From: Tribonema minus
Taxonomy: Eukaryota; Sar; Xanthophyceae; Tribonematales; Tribonemataceae
Assembly: GCA_017506865.1 (NCBI GenBank)
Contig: JAFCMP010000423.1
Span: 310,001-374,000 of the forward strand
Direction of reading: 5' to 3'
DNA: 64,000 nucleotides
Part shown: in pieces, positions 50,172 to 61,576 of the stretch
Numbering within the stretch: position 1 is the stretch's first letter
How the letters are laid out: every line of letters starts with the position of its first letter
Notes under the pieces: model-generated
Seen by the model: the letters and a program-made list of their open reading frames with translations, nothing else
Told to the model about the DNA's origin: nothing
The model's database searches: none
Made by a program: the position numbers and the translations under genes

Positions 50172-51732
50172 TCACCAGCCGCTCCCGCTATGCGCGTCAA
50201 AGTTGAAGTCGTGCTCATCGGGCACAACTCCAAACCCCTCCCTGCTGCCCGCTGCTGCCGCCACGACTGCCGCTGTCGCCGCCTTGACTGCTGCGTCCGT
50301 CGGCAACTCCGCCGCGCCCTGCTGCTGCTGCTGCTGCTGCTGCCGGTGCTGCTGCTGCTGCTGCTGGTGGTGCTGCTGCTGCTGCGGCGGGTGGTGGTGG
50401 AGGTGATGCTGCTGCGGCGGCGGCGGCGATGCGGCAAAGAGGTTGCTGATCGCTGCTGCGTGCTCCGCGCCCCACGGCCCCTCTCCGCTGCCGCAAAAGT
50501 CAGACTCGCCACTGATGCCCGCGTAATGATGGCCAAACTCTGCAGCTGCGAATTCGCCGCCGCTGCCGCTGCCGCCACCGCTGCCGCCGCCTATGTGGGG
50601 TATGCTGCCATGGCTAGGCGCTTGTGGCAGTGCTGGCACGCCCCCCTCCCGTCCCTGCGGCTGCTGCCGCTGCTGCTCCTCTGCCGCCGCCGCCGCCATC
50701 GCCGCGGCAGCAGAACCAGTGGGGGTAGTGGATCGTGATCTCAAAAAGCCGCCGCCGCCGCTGCCGCCGCCGCCGACAGCAAAAGGCCGCCGCGGAACGG
50801 CGGCGGCAGCGGCGGCGGCGCTGTCGCTACCCCACAGTACGCTGCCGCTGCCTGCGCTGCTGCTGTCAAAACTGGTCCTGCTGCCGAATGCGCCGCCGCC
50901 GCCGCTTTTGGTGAGGGTAAACGGGTTGCTGAACGCGGCGGCGGTGCTGCCGTGGCTGGGGGCCTGCGGCAGCACCGGCACGCCGCCCTCGCTGCCAGCG
51001 TGCTGCACTGCTGCTGCTGCTGCGGCGGCGGCAGCGGCAGTGGGCGTGGCCGACCGCGATCTGCTGTTGGCAGCAGCAGAGGCGGCGCGTTCGCCGCCAA
51101 AGAGCGTGCCGCCACCGCCGCTGCCGCTACCGCCATAGCCAGGGTCGGCGGTGCTCTCGCTGAGGAGGTCAAAGTGGCCGTAATCACTGGTGAAGGCGCT
51201 GCCGAGGGCGTCACTGTGGGGGGGTGCTGCGGGCAGCACGGGCACCCCCCCTTCCGCCCCCCCATGATGCCCCTGCGCGTCAACGCTCGGCGGCGCAGCA
51301 GCGGCAGCGGCGGGCGTCGGCGGCCGCTTCATGAGAGTCTTGCCACCGCCGCCGCTGGCTCGCCTGGCAGCAGACTCCGCAGGCGCGGCGCCGCCGGCGG
51401 CAGCGGCGGCGGCGGCGGCGGCGCTGTTCTTGGCGCGCTGCAGCGTGTTGAAGCGGTTCTTGACGTCGTTGTACGAGTGGCCGGGGAGGCAGCGCGCGGC
51501 GTCGGCGAAGCGGTGCCCCGTCTGCTGCATCATGCTCTCGAGCAGCGCATCCTCTTCTGGGGTCCATGGACCGGAGCGCAGGAGCGCGGGGTTGACGACA
51601 TTGTTGAAGCGCTCGCGGCACTGCTTGGGCTCGCGCCCGGGCATGTAGCGCGCGACGCTGGACCAGGCCTGGTTGAAGTGTGCGACGAGCACCGCCAGGC
51701 GCTTGTCTTCGGGCTCGCACCATGTGCCGACG
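50172..51732 (-). CDS. MYB gene exon 2 (repeats 2-3 and C-terminal low-complexity tail)
   Basis: 1,561 nt with one leading base to complete the split Gly codon; 519 residues. After the DNA-binding repeats, a motif of the form GVPxLPxAPxHxS occurs four times (GGVPVLPAAPPHSD, GGVPVLPQAPSHGS, GGVPALPQAPSHGS and a shorter form), perhaps a repeated interaction motif. poly-Gln and poly-His follow. Confidence 0.8.
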
Positions 51733-54495
51733 CTGCCGTGTTGGGGGGGAGGGTTGCGGGGGTGCAGGGGGGGCGTGTGTGTGTCAGCAACAGCGTCTGT
51801 GTGCGTGTGGATGCTGAATACGCCGTGATGTTTATGCTGTCAGTGCGGCTGCTGAAGTGATGGGTGCACAAGGGGATGCCTTGACCGCGAAGCGCCAGCG
51901 GCATATGTCGTGACCAGCGTGGACATCTGCACAAAGGATGATGCTCAGCACGTAAACCATGAGATGCAGCCCTTGAAATGTGCGCACCTACAGCCGAAAG
52001 GCATCTTCCTCCTTCTCAACAGAGTTCATTGTGTAGACACAGCGCGAGAGTGATGCCTCTGAGCTATGTTCTGCCACGTGCATGTACAACTTAGAGGAAG
52101 TGAGGGGTATTTCGCATATGAACGTTTACTTGCTCACCCACCACAAAGCAGAACCTTCATGCTGACCTTACATGATGAACTTCAAGAACTTGAACTTGCA
52201 CTGTGACCAGCGGCAGCACGTCTGTGCTGCTGCCGCAGGAACAGCTTAACAGCACACCCTTAAAATAGTCACTGGTGACTGCATGCACCTGAGGCGCAAA
52301 ACTTCAACTGCTACCCACCCTCACCGTGCACACCTTCACACACAAACTTCATCTGTGACGCTCTCTTACCCTGTGACCGTCGCGCCCTGATTCACCACGG
52401 CGCGCCACTGCAGCATGCACTGCGCCGCCGACAGCTCCGCCTCCCCCTCACCGCGCTCCGCCGCTAGCGCCGCCGCCACCGCCTCCCACGCCACGCGCCC
52501 GGCCGCGCCGCCGCCGCTCGTCCGCTGCTGCTGCGCCTCCACCAGCCCGCGCAGCCTGTCTGTCGCGGCAGCGCTCCACACGCGCACGTCGTGAAGCTCG
52601 AGCCCCGCGGCCGCGAGCGCCTCCGTGACGTCCGGCGGAACGGCGCTGGGACTGTTCCAGGTCTGCTCCTCGGCGCTCGCCGCGGCGGCGCGGCGCGCGT
52701 GCACGCGCTGGTGCTTGCGGATCTTCTCGAGCTGGTGGTGGTGGAAGCGCATGCCGGCCTTCGCGCCGGCGCCGTGGCGGTGGTCGCACTTCGCGTGGTA
52801 GTGGCGCCGCGTCGCGAGGCGCGTCGCCGGCGCGCGCAGCGTGCACTGCGCCGCCTCGCACCTGTCGCCGAGGTTCACGCGCACCCACAGCGCGGGGTCG
52901 ATGTCCGCGTCCTTGACGTCGGTTCCCGTCGGCGTCGGCTCGCGCGACGCATCGGAGGAAGCCGCCGCGTCGCGCCTGCGCACGCCGCGCCCCCGCGTGA
53001 CGCGCCCCCCCCCCATCCCCCGCCCCCCAGGCTCATCTGCCTCGTCCATCGCCGCGTCTTCGGCAGCGGCGGCGGCAGCGGCGGCGGCGGCAGCGGCGGC
53101 GGCGGTTTCGTCGACCGACTCCGCGCGCGCGCGCTTGGCGCTGGAGCGCGTGCGCCTTGTAGAGGCACTAGCCGCGCTCGCGCTGCTGCCGCCGCCGGCG
53201 GCCGCGCTGCCGCCGCCGCTGCCGCTGCCGTCCGCAGCGGCGGCAGCGGCGGCGGTCTCGGCGCTGTCGCTGAACGCGCTGCTGCCGCCGTGGTAGGCGG
53301 CGGCGGGCGGGGTCAGGGGGGAGGGGTGGGGAGTGGGGGTTCTGCTTCTCTCGGGGTAGGGGGTGATGTGCGTGAGCGCGCGCTTGCGGCCGCGCGTTGC
53401 GGGAGCGTCGCCGCCTTCGCCCTGCGCCGCGCGCGCCGCCAAGTTGAGCTGCTGGTGCGGGTGCAGCTGCACTGGCGGCGGCATGAGCGCCATCTGCGGC
53501 GGCGGCTGCTGCATGGTGAGCTGCCCTCCCAGGCGCTGGATCTGCTGGCCCAGCAGCTGTATCTTCTGCTGCAGGCCTTGCGCTGCTTCGTCGCTGCCAC
53601 CGGCGCCTGCGGCGCTGCCGCTGCCGCCGCTGCCACTGCCGTCACCTCCTGCGCCGCCGCTGCTGCCGCCGCCGCTGCTGTAGCCAGCTGCTGGCGGTCG
53701 ATCAGCTCCAGTCAGCATTCCCCCTTCGCCGAACTGCTGTCCATGACGACGGAAGCCGCTGGGGAATTGGCTGCTGCTAGCACTTGGCATGATCACAGGT
53801 GGAGGGTAAGGAGAGCGCCTCGCATAAGCGGATGGGCGCGCAGCGAATGCACTGCTGTTGGTGCTGCCGCGGTGATGTTGTGAGATTGGAGGGGGCCAGG
53901 AGCGCTCTTGCATCTGGCGCTGATGCTGTTGGCCATACGGCTGAAAGGCACGGAACTGCCTGCCTTGCTCTGCTGCTGCCGCTGCTGCTGGCGCCATTGA
54001 ATGCTGGTGCGATTCGCGTGCGGCTTCGTCTGCAGCAGCATCTGCTCTCCTCGGCGAGCTCTGCAGGCTCGCCATTCCCGCCATCGCAGCAGCGGCATCG
54101 TATCCGCGATGTTGCTGCTGCAACTGTTGCTGCTGGCGATCATAAAGGCCACCTCCTTTAGCGCCATCGTCCCGAAATGGACTCACTGACCCGAGCCCCC
54201 TGGACGCCAGCGTGGGGCTGCAACCGTGCATAGGTGCTGCATCTGCCGCTGCATCCCTTCCTGGCTCCGGAGAGTGAGACATGTAGCCTTCTGGCTCGTC
54301 TCTGGGTGGGCTGAAGTTCAGTTCCGTAAAAGAGTTGTCCCTCAGGGTGCGTGCGCCGCCACTGGTTGCTGCCGCTGCCGCCTGAGACTGCTCCGACGTG
54401 TCGATCTGGCCAGGCACCAGGTCCACCCTGCCCAGCACAGATCTGAAGGAGCGAGGCCGGAAGGGCGCCGTCTCGTCGCCATCGTCCATGGACAA
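50172..54495 (-). CDS. Three-repeat MYB DNA-binding protein
   Basis: Two exons, 54495-52370 and 51732-50172, join in phase 2 across a 637-bp intron (donor AGG|GTAAGAG, acceptor CAACACGGCAG). The predicted protein has ~1,228 residues. Residues 1-640 are low-complexity (Ala, Gln, Gly, Ser) with basic patches (RRTRSSAKRARAE; RFHHHQLEKIRKHQRVHARR). MYB repeat 1 spans ~639-704 (VWSAAATDRLRGLVEAQ, VAWEAVAAAL, AAQCMLQWRAVVNQ). Repeat 2 starts at W713 (WCEPEDKRLAVLVAHFNQAW, then PGREPKQCRERFNNVVNP). Repeat 3 starts at ~761 (PWTPEEDALLESMMQQTGHR, then LPGHSYNDVKNRFNTL). The exon junction lies between repeats 1 and 2. The tail is Ala/Gly/Gln/His-rich with several GGVPxLPxAPxHxS repeats. It is probably a nuclear transcription factor; which MYB class (3R, SNAPc-like or other) is unresolved. 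The start ATG at 54495 opens MSMDDGDETAPFRPRSFRSV. Confidence 0.8.
52370..54495 (-). CDS. MYB gene exon 1 (N-terminal region and repeat 1)
   Basis: 2,126 nt, 708 codons plus two bases. It has a strong donor at 52369. It is uninterrupted despite long Ala and Gly runs, which also open the other frames. Confidence 0.78.
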
Positions 54496-56375
54496 AAGCT
54501 CGTCGAATTATAACGCCCACGCTGGGGTTCCTCACCGCAAATGACACCCTCCTGCAAGTATCACCCGACCCATGACGACAAAGGGCAGAGATCGACTTCC
54601 TAGGCCACCTATTGCCAGCTCGCCGTGCCTGCGTCCCACTCCTGAGCTCTGCGCAGCTGGGTCGCAGCAGAGTAACCCTGGCAGAACTTGTGGTACTCAG
54701 GCCTCTTCGATTTGCGCGACTCAAAACCAGTAGGACCCACGTGCCACTGCAAAGCAGATTTTGTGAGATGCATTGACGAAGGCATGCAGCATTGGCAGTG
54801 TGCTTGAAACATAAGGTGGTCATTGCAAACATGTAGCTATATCCTCGACCAGCTTGCAAGGTGCCAGGTTGGTGTCTCACATATGGCCGTATGTCAAGCA
54901 ATGCCGTACTCAGCATATGTCAGGTCAGGGGCAGCAGACCACATGCACAACAGCTCCGAACTCCGGATCTCGCATCCAAAAGGACGGTGAGGTCAGACAT
55001 TGCATCCTGTTCTCAACACCACCAGTAAAGCGGCGGATGGACCACAGTACTCAGTGCATGACAATTTGGGCTGATGCAGCTTGGGGATGCCCCGGGTGTG
55101 ATGCGTGATTGCAGCTTGGGTATGCCCCAAGTCACACTCAGCAAGTCTACATGCCATCTTGTCAATGGTGCAGCTTTCTGGGCACCCTGGCGTCAGAGTG
55201 TTTACAGCGCATCTTGTACTGGCAGGCCACACGGTTTGTCAACTGCCGTCAGAAAGCAATGGTGCCACAGTGTTGTTAGCACGGGTCACTGCAATGATGC
55301 TTGCCAAACTAGTTTGGCCACGGCATCTTGATCTGTGCTGTGATGCTGTTCACTTCGGACTGCAATCTCATTGCTGCGCTCAGAATTGTCGCTGACACAA
55401 GTGCTGTAACGCCGAAGCTGGCAAGGACGCCATAGCCACAGCAGCACAGAAATTTAGAAAGGTGTAGACTGCTCAGCACTGCTGATTGCGGCAATTAACA
55501 GTGGAATGAGCTTGTGTGGCAGTGGTGACAGCATGTGTGTCAGCGACATTCGTAGGCGGCGAACGGCCGCTCTCCAAAGTTTCAGGAAGTTGACTTGTAC
55601 CGGCCAGACTTGAGGTTGACGCTATCATCGTAAGGTGACGTTCCACACATGTGTGTTTTTCTGTCGCAAGTGACTGTGTGGCGTAATGCACTGCATACAT
55701 GAACATGGGGGATATGATCATCGTGACCGCACAACTCACACGGCGAAGTAGGCATTGCGGCGCAATGCCCATTCTTTGGTAGGGCATTGGCATATGTACA
55801 TACACGAAGGCGTTGCCAAATCACAATGTGTCCTCTGCATGGCACTGCAGTTGGAACGGACAGACAGCACGTAGATTTGACGTATGCGCAAAGCGTGCAC
55901 TGTATATTGGCAAGGTCACAAGTGGAAAGCCTACAGCTAGCAGCTGCTGCGCATTGCTTGTGCCCAATAGTACGTGTACGACACTGCTGCCGAGACAGTG
56001 GGGCGCAGACACAGCGGCGCCGAGTGTGAGCCGCACCATTGGCAGCACTCAGCCTCTCTTGAGTCAAATGTGCCAGACGTGCGCCAGACGCGTGCCGTCA
56101 GTGCAGGTACAGTGCGAGCTACCATGTGCCCCAAAGCGCTACGTATTGCGAAGCACATTGAACTGCAGCAGCCTCAAGTTAGACAGAAGCGGCACAAGGC
56201 CTGCAGGCATTCGCATGAGCACCTTCTGCTAAAGCAGCACGCACGGCAGTTGCCCAATATACAGGCTACATATAACCACAGCAGTGCTCCCCGCACTGCC
56301 TCCAACTCCCCTCCCCCTCCCCATCCTGTAGAGCGCTGCTTCCGCTGCTGCGCACGCCCTTGTCAACACCCAACC
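54496..56375. other. Intergenic, MYB upstream region
   Basis: 1.9 kb without a supported exon. Several open frames exist on both strands but lack coding character. It should contain the MYB promoter and the 3' end of the next gene. Confidence 0.4.
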
Positions 56376-59300
56376 TCACTCCGTCACCCAGCGCATGAGC
56401 CACGGGCGCAGCCGCAGCATGGCCACCGCGCGCGCGTGCCACGCCGCCGCGCGCTCCGCCGTCACGCGCGCCGCCAGCGCCGCCCACTCCCCCTCCCCCA
56501 CCCCCGCGCGCACCGTCGCGACCAGCGCGCGCGCGTTGCGCCCCATGATGGCCAGGTCGCGCGGCGTCGCGACCTTCGCCGCCTCCTCGAGCACTGCCAC
56601 GAGCTCGTCATCATCGTCCAGGAGCTCCTCCATGAGGGCGTCGAGCGCCGCTGCCTGCGCCGCCGACACCCACTCCTCCGCGGTCTCTGCGGCCAGCGGT
56701 GGCGGCAGCGCGGCGGCGACGGCGGCAGCGGCGGCATCCGCCAGCTGCAGCACGGTGGCGATGCCGACGGACAGCAGCGCGCGCGCGTGGGCGGCGTCGC
56801 CGCCGACGGCCTCGGTGACCGCGGGGTCGAGCGCTGTGTCAGCGGGGAGCGCTGCTGCGCGCATCTGCGCAGCGGCGCGCTGCAGCTCCTCGGCGCTCAT
56901 CATCTCCTCCTCCTCCTCCGCCTCTGCGCCTTCATCTTCTGCCGCCGCCGCTGCTGCTGTCGCCGCCGCCGCTGGCGGTTCGCTGGCTTCCGCGCCTGCA
57001 GCCGCCGCTGCTGCTGGTGCCGCCGGCAGTGCTGCCGCAGGCTCACCACCAGCACCCTGCTCCTCAGCAGCGGCGGCAGCAGCAGCACCAGCGGCAGCGG
57101 CGCCCTCCGCATCTACAGGCTCACCGGTGCCGCCGTCCGCCGCCGCTGCTGCTGCCCTCCGCTGCCGCTTCGCGGGCTGCCGCTGCTCCTGATTGGCCAG
57201 CGCCTTGGCGCTGAGCTGGCGCGGGCGTGCGCGCAGGTACGACCAGTCGGCCTGGGGCACTGCCTGCCTGAGCGCTGCCTCAATGTCGCCGCCGAAGAGG
57301 CGCACGAGGTTCCAGAAGACGCGTGGGGAGGCGCGCGCGAGAGAGGCGGGACGCAGCATGTTGCGCTCGTCTTCGGTGGAGGTCATGGGGGCGAGCACTG
57401 CCGCGAGCTGCGCGGCGTCGATGACTTCCACCTCCTGCGGCAGTTGTAAAGGAGTTTTATTTAGTAAACTCCATGTGGGAACTAGTAAGATTGTTTGAGA
57501 TCAGAAGCACCGAGGGCCGGATATTATACCATGTCAGATATTGCAATAAACGGAGACCATTGCTGGGTAGAACAGATCGGAAAATGGACACAGCAACTGC
57601 TAAAGGAATGATAATCACCAGGTTTTCCATCTTCTCAGTGTACCTGCATTGCGGTGCTCAACACAATGGCAGCTCCTGAGCACCGTGCACGTATCGGACG
57701 CACTGCGAGCAGCGGCCTCTGACTCTCCGCTCTGGTGCTGCAAAGGCACTCGTGACTGCGCGGCTCATGAGCTTCGAGAAAAAAATTTTTTGCTATCAAG
57801 TGGAATATGTTCGTCCTTCTGAAAAGCTGAAGCCTAAAACATGCAGGTATGGACCACAGATCTGGGCAGCGCGGTACGAACCAGGATTATCTGCCCTCGC
57901 ACTGCTGCTCTCTGCGCAAAGTGCTGATTATTGGAGTGTCACTGACGCTAAAATACAACGTAACCATTTGGATGACCAGATGTCCTCCGCTCATCATTGA
58001 GACTTGTGACAATGGCATGGATAGGCCTCGTGGGTGATTGTCTCAGCGTGGCCGCAGCAGCATGCTCTGCACTAGTGAGGCGTTGGCAGTGGGCTTCGCC
58101 CCTCTGCAACTGCTGCGAAGTATTCAACTCTATACTCACTGCAGGTACCGCTGCATAATCAGTGAGCACATCTCCGTATGCTCTGATGTCAGTCTCTAAA
58201 TACCTACTGATCTTCGTCGCCGGACTGCAAATTGGTGAGCCTCACTGCCAAGCCAGAACTCGCAGTTTATGCACAAGAACAGCACCCAGCACCCATGGCT
58301 TTGACTGATACATGACAAGGAGCGTCATAAACCCAGAACCCTATACCACATAAGGCCTACTGTCACATTCTAGAATTATAATCTAGGTTTCGAGCGTGGC
58401 CACTCACATCGACAGAGTTGCTGCGCGCGTTCAGCCCCTTGCTGTACGAGACGCGCAGCTTCGTCGCCGCCCCAGTGCCCAGCACCCTCTCCCCCTGAGC
58501 CTCCTCAATCTTGAACAGCCCCCCCATGGCCGCCCTCACACGCGCCTCTGCCTGAGACTCCTCGTATTTGGACGCAACGCCAACGCGCAGCGCAGCGCGA
58601 AAGGCCTTCGACGCGATGTCGACAGCGCCCCCCGCTGCCGCCGCCAGCGAAACGGACATTTCTTCAATGGTTTTGGGGCCTTTGTCGAGGCGCCGCCGCC
58701 GCCGCCGCTGCCGTGCTGCGGGGGAGCCTGCTGCTGCTGCTGCTGCTGTTGCTGCTGGCGCAGAGGCAGCGGCAGCGGCAGTAGCGGCTGGTGCTGCTGA
58801 TTCGGGTGGGTCTGCTGCTGCCGCATCAGCGTGTGCAGCAGGTTGCCCGCTGCTGCCGCCGCTGTCGCCATTCGACCGCGCCTGCGCTGCCGCTGCTGCT
58901 GCCGCTGTCGCCGCCGCTGCCGCAGCCGCTTTCGCTGCCGCTGCCTCAGCTTTCTTGCCTGCCGTTTTGCTGCCGCCGCCAGCTGCCTTCTTGGCCGCTG
59001 GTGCTGCTGGTTTCGCACGGCCCTTGCCTGCTGGTGACGCTGCCTTTGCGGCACGTTTCATGGGGCTTTTGCCTTGTACGATGCCCCCCGAGGCTTCTAT
59101 GTGGGTGAGAGTGATGGCTTCGTTGTTGGCCAGCACACCGCTCACTAGTGTTGTGGCCTCCTCTTCCTCGCTCAGAGACCTGGCATGGCAGGATGATGTG
59201 GTCACTCTGTTAATGAGCTGTTACTCTGTTACCGACTCGTTCGCCTGACAAAGTTGATGCGCACGTTGACGGGAATATCTCTTCATGGCTGAGGCGCATC

Positions 59301-59676
59301 CCTCCTGTATCACAAGCCACGCCGATGAGGCGTTGGAAAGCGGTAGGCTCAATAAGTGGGACCAAAGTGCTAGCGAGCGACACTACTTGCGCGAGGTAAA
59401 CGGATCAAAGCAGCAGCAACTAGTCTCCATCGTGCAGCAAACAACAGGCAATCTGCACACTAACACTCACCTTGGTGGGAAGCCGAACCGCAGCACCAGT
59501 TCGACCACAGAAATGTCCGATCCCAACTCGGACCTCAGCCGCTCCTTGAGTTGCGCCAGCGTCATTGCAGGATCCACATCGGCAAATTCATGTTGCCCTA
59601 CAGGCAGAGGCTGTGCGCACTTCACTTTGAGCCGCCAAGCTGCAGGTGCTGCCGGCGCAGCCTGTGGAGTCGCCAT
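56376..59676 (-). CDS. Protein with OTU1/UBX-like beta-grasp N-terminus, function unknown
   Basis: Three exons, 59676-59471, 59179-58408 and 57434-56376, join in phases 2 and 0 (donors AAG|GTGAGTG and GAT|GTGAGTGG; acceptors CATGCCAG and CTGCCGCAG). About 678 residues. Residues ~14-110 resemble a ubiquitin-like fold: WRLKVKCAQPLPVGQHEF, TLAQLKERLRSELGSDISVV, LVLRFGFPPRSLSEEEEATT, GVLANNEAITLTHIEA. The (F/Y)GFPP(R/K) motif is typical of the UBX-like domain of OTU1/YOD1 proteins, but no OTU catalytic motif follows. A Lys/Ala-rich linker leads to a conserved-looking region (LDKGPKTIEEMSVSLAAAAG, AFRAALRVGVASKYEESQAE, FKIEEAQGERVLGTGAATKL). A second follows: NMLRPASLARASPRVFWNLV, DIEAALRQAVPQADWSYLRA, then an Ala/Glu-rich tail. 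Possibly a ubiquitin-pathway or p97 adaptor, by domain only. Confidence 0.72.
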
Positions 59677-61576
59677 TGCGGCGTTGGCTGCAGGTTTGAG
59701 GCCGCTCAGCTTCACGAACTGCTTCGCTTCGCTCGCTTCGCTTTTCTGATTATCGCACTTTAAGTTGAGGTTGACTCGCCTGCGAATCCGAAACTTGAAA
59801 CCGCAAAACTGTGCTGTGTACAGAAAACAACACCACAAACAAACACACATAGAAAAGGAAAAAGGAAAGGAAAGAACAAGACCAGAACACATCATGATCA
59901 TCTGCGGTAGTACTGCAGCTGTCGCTGGGGCGCTGGCTGAGAACTTCAAGTTGTGAGAGTATAATCGAGAAACCCACTTCAAGCTACTGATGGGCAGCTA
60001 CAAGTGTTGCACATTGTTGTAGCTGACAAACCTCAAGTGAAATGTTGACAACAGGTCAGCATTGTGCTGCAAGCTTGGCTCATCATTGTGCATTGGGCCC
60101 GCACGCCTGCGTGCAAATTGGTGAACAGCAGAGCAGCAGTGGGCACACCACACCAGGAAGCATGAACACACTGTAGCCAGGGTTCCATCCGCCACTTCGA
60201 TGAGCGCACGTTACAAGTGCCGAGCAATGCTATGCAGGGCTGACAATGAACGGCGTGTCGTGCCTCATCTTCTCAATGTAAAGTCGTAGTGTCAGCAAAT
60301 GCATGGATGACCTACACATCAACATCATGATGTCCACCGTTTCTCATCGACGTGGCATCATGCAAGCACAGAGCGCCAGGTGAAGGCAGCTTAGACCTCA
60401 ACACCTACATGGCAGCAGGAATAAGTACAGTAGTTGCGAAACCATAGTACACTTCCACACATGCGGCCGCACACAATGCCACCTCATATGAGCGTGGACA
60501 AAAGCATATACATGTAGCAAGACAGGCACGGAAGAGCAGAGGCACAGAAACAAGTCACTCGGAGCCATCAACACGCAAATAGGCACCGTCTCATTGCGAC
60601 TCTGTGTATACAAAAGGCGACCCTTGGCTGCAAGACCTGTATGCAAATCGGCACTACCAACCGCTGCTACGCAGCAAACGATGACTGACACACATCACTA
60701 AGTGGTCAGCTTGCGCCACTATGTTAACGGTGATCACGCGTCCCCGGTCAGCCCCCCCCGAGGGCCGCCAATGAACCACATGGAAGTTGAGCGTTGTTGT
60801 GACCGGGCAGTTGCCGGTGGCATGCGTGCACAATCTGTTGCGCCTCCGAAAGAATACGTAAACGCTGCGGCGTTCGGCCGCGGGGTTGTGTGTGTGTGTG
60901 TGCAGCACGAAAAACGCTCCACTCTCTGTCGCGGTGCCTGCCGTCCTGATCTCACTCGCTGCCCCTATGCTGTGCCTACTGAGGGTGGTAGTAAGGTGCA
61001 CACGCTAGCGGCGCACTTGGCTAGAAACTCTTTGTACACCTGAACGGGGGATTCTGAGGGGGTTACCACACCCACTGCGTCCGCCCCACCTGTCCTGTCC
61101 TGTACATTACGGAACTGTAGGTATACACAGGGAGGTGGGGTGCGCTGACAGGCACCCCCATCGTTAGCGCAGAATTAACAACTGCAAATCACTGTCCTCT
61201 GGTTTACTAATGTCGAGCCACCGCTGCCGCCGCCGATGCCATGCACCCTCCACCGCTGGCAGCGCTGCTGCTGCCACGGCCGACGCCACTGCCTACTGGC
61301 AGCAGTAGCTAGCGCCGTGCTCTCCTGTTGTGCTCATGATCACTCACTGCTGCCGCCGCCGCCGCTGCTGCCGCTGCCGCCGCTGCTGCAGCCGCTGCTG
61401 CTGCCGTCGCTACTGCTGCTGCTGCTGCCGCCGCCGCCGCTGCTGCTGCTGCCGCCGCCGCTGCTGCCACCGCCGCTGCTGCTGCCGCCGCCGCTGCTGC
61501 CGCCGCTTCCGCCGCAGCCGCCACGCCTCCGCAGCGTCCGCTGCCGTTCGCAGTGCAGCCCTCGTGTGGCTGCGCA
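59677..61576. other. Intergenic interval with simple repeats
   Basis: No supported exon. (TG)n of ~8 units at ~60888-60902. 61330-61530 is an almost continuous CTG/CCG trinucleotide tract just 3' of the next gene's stop; it keeps frames open on both strands. Confidence 0.5.

Noticed and set aside
49944-51138. Long + strand open frames over 50-51 kb
   Set aside because: They are antisense to the MYB gene and are kept open by CTG/CCG runs that are Ala and Gln codons on the other strand.
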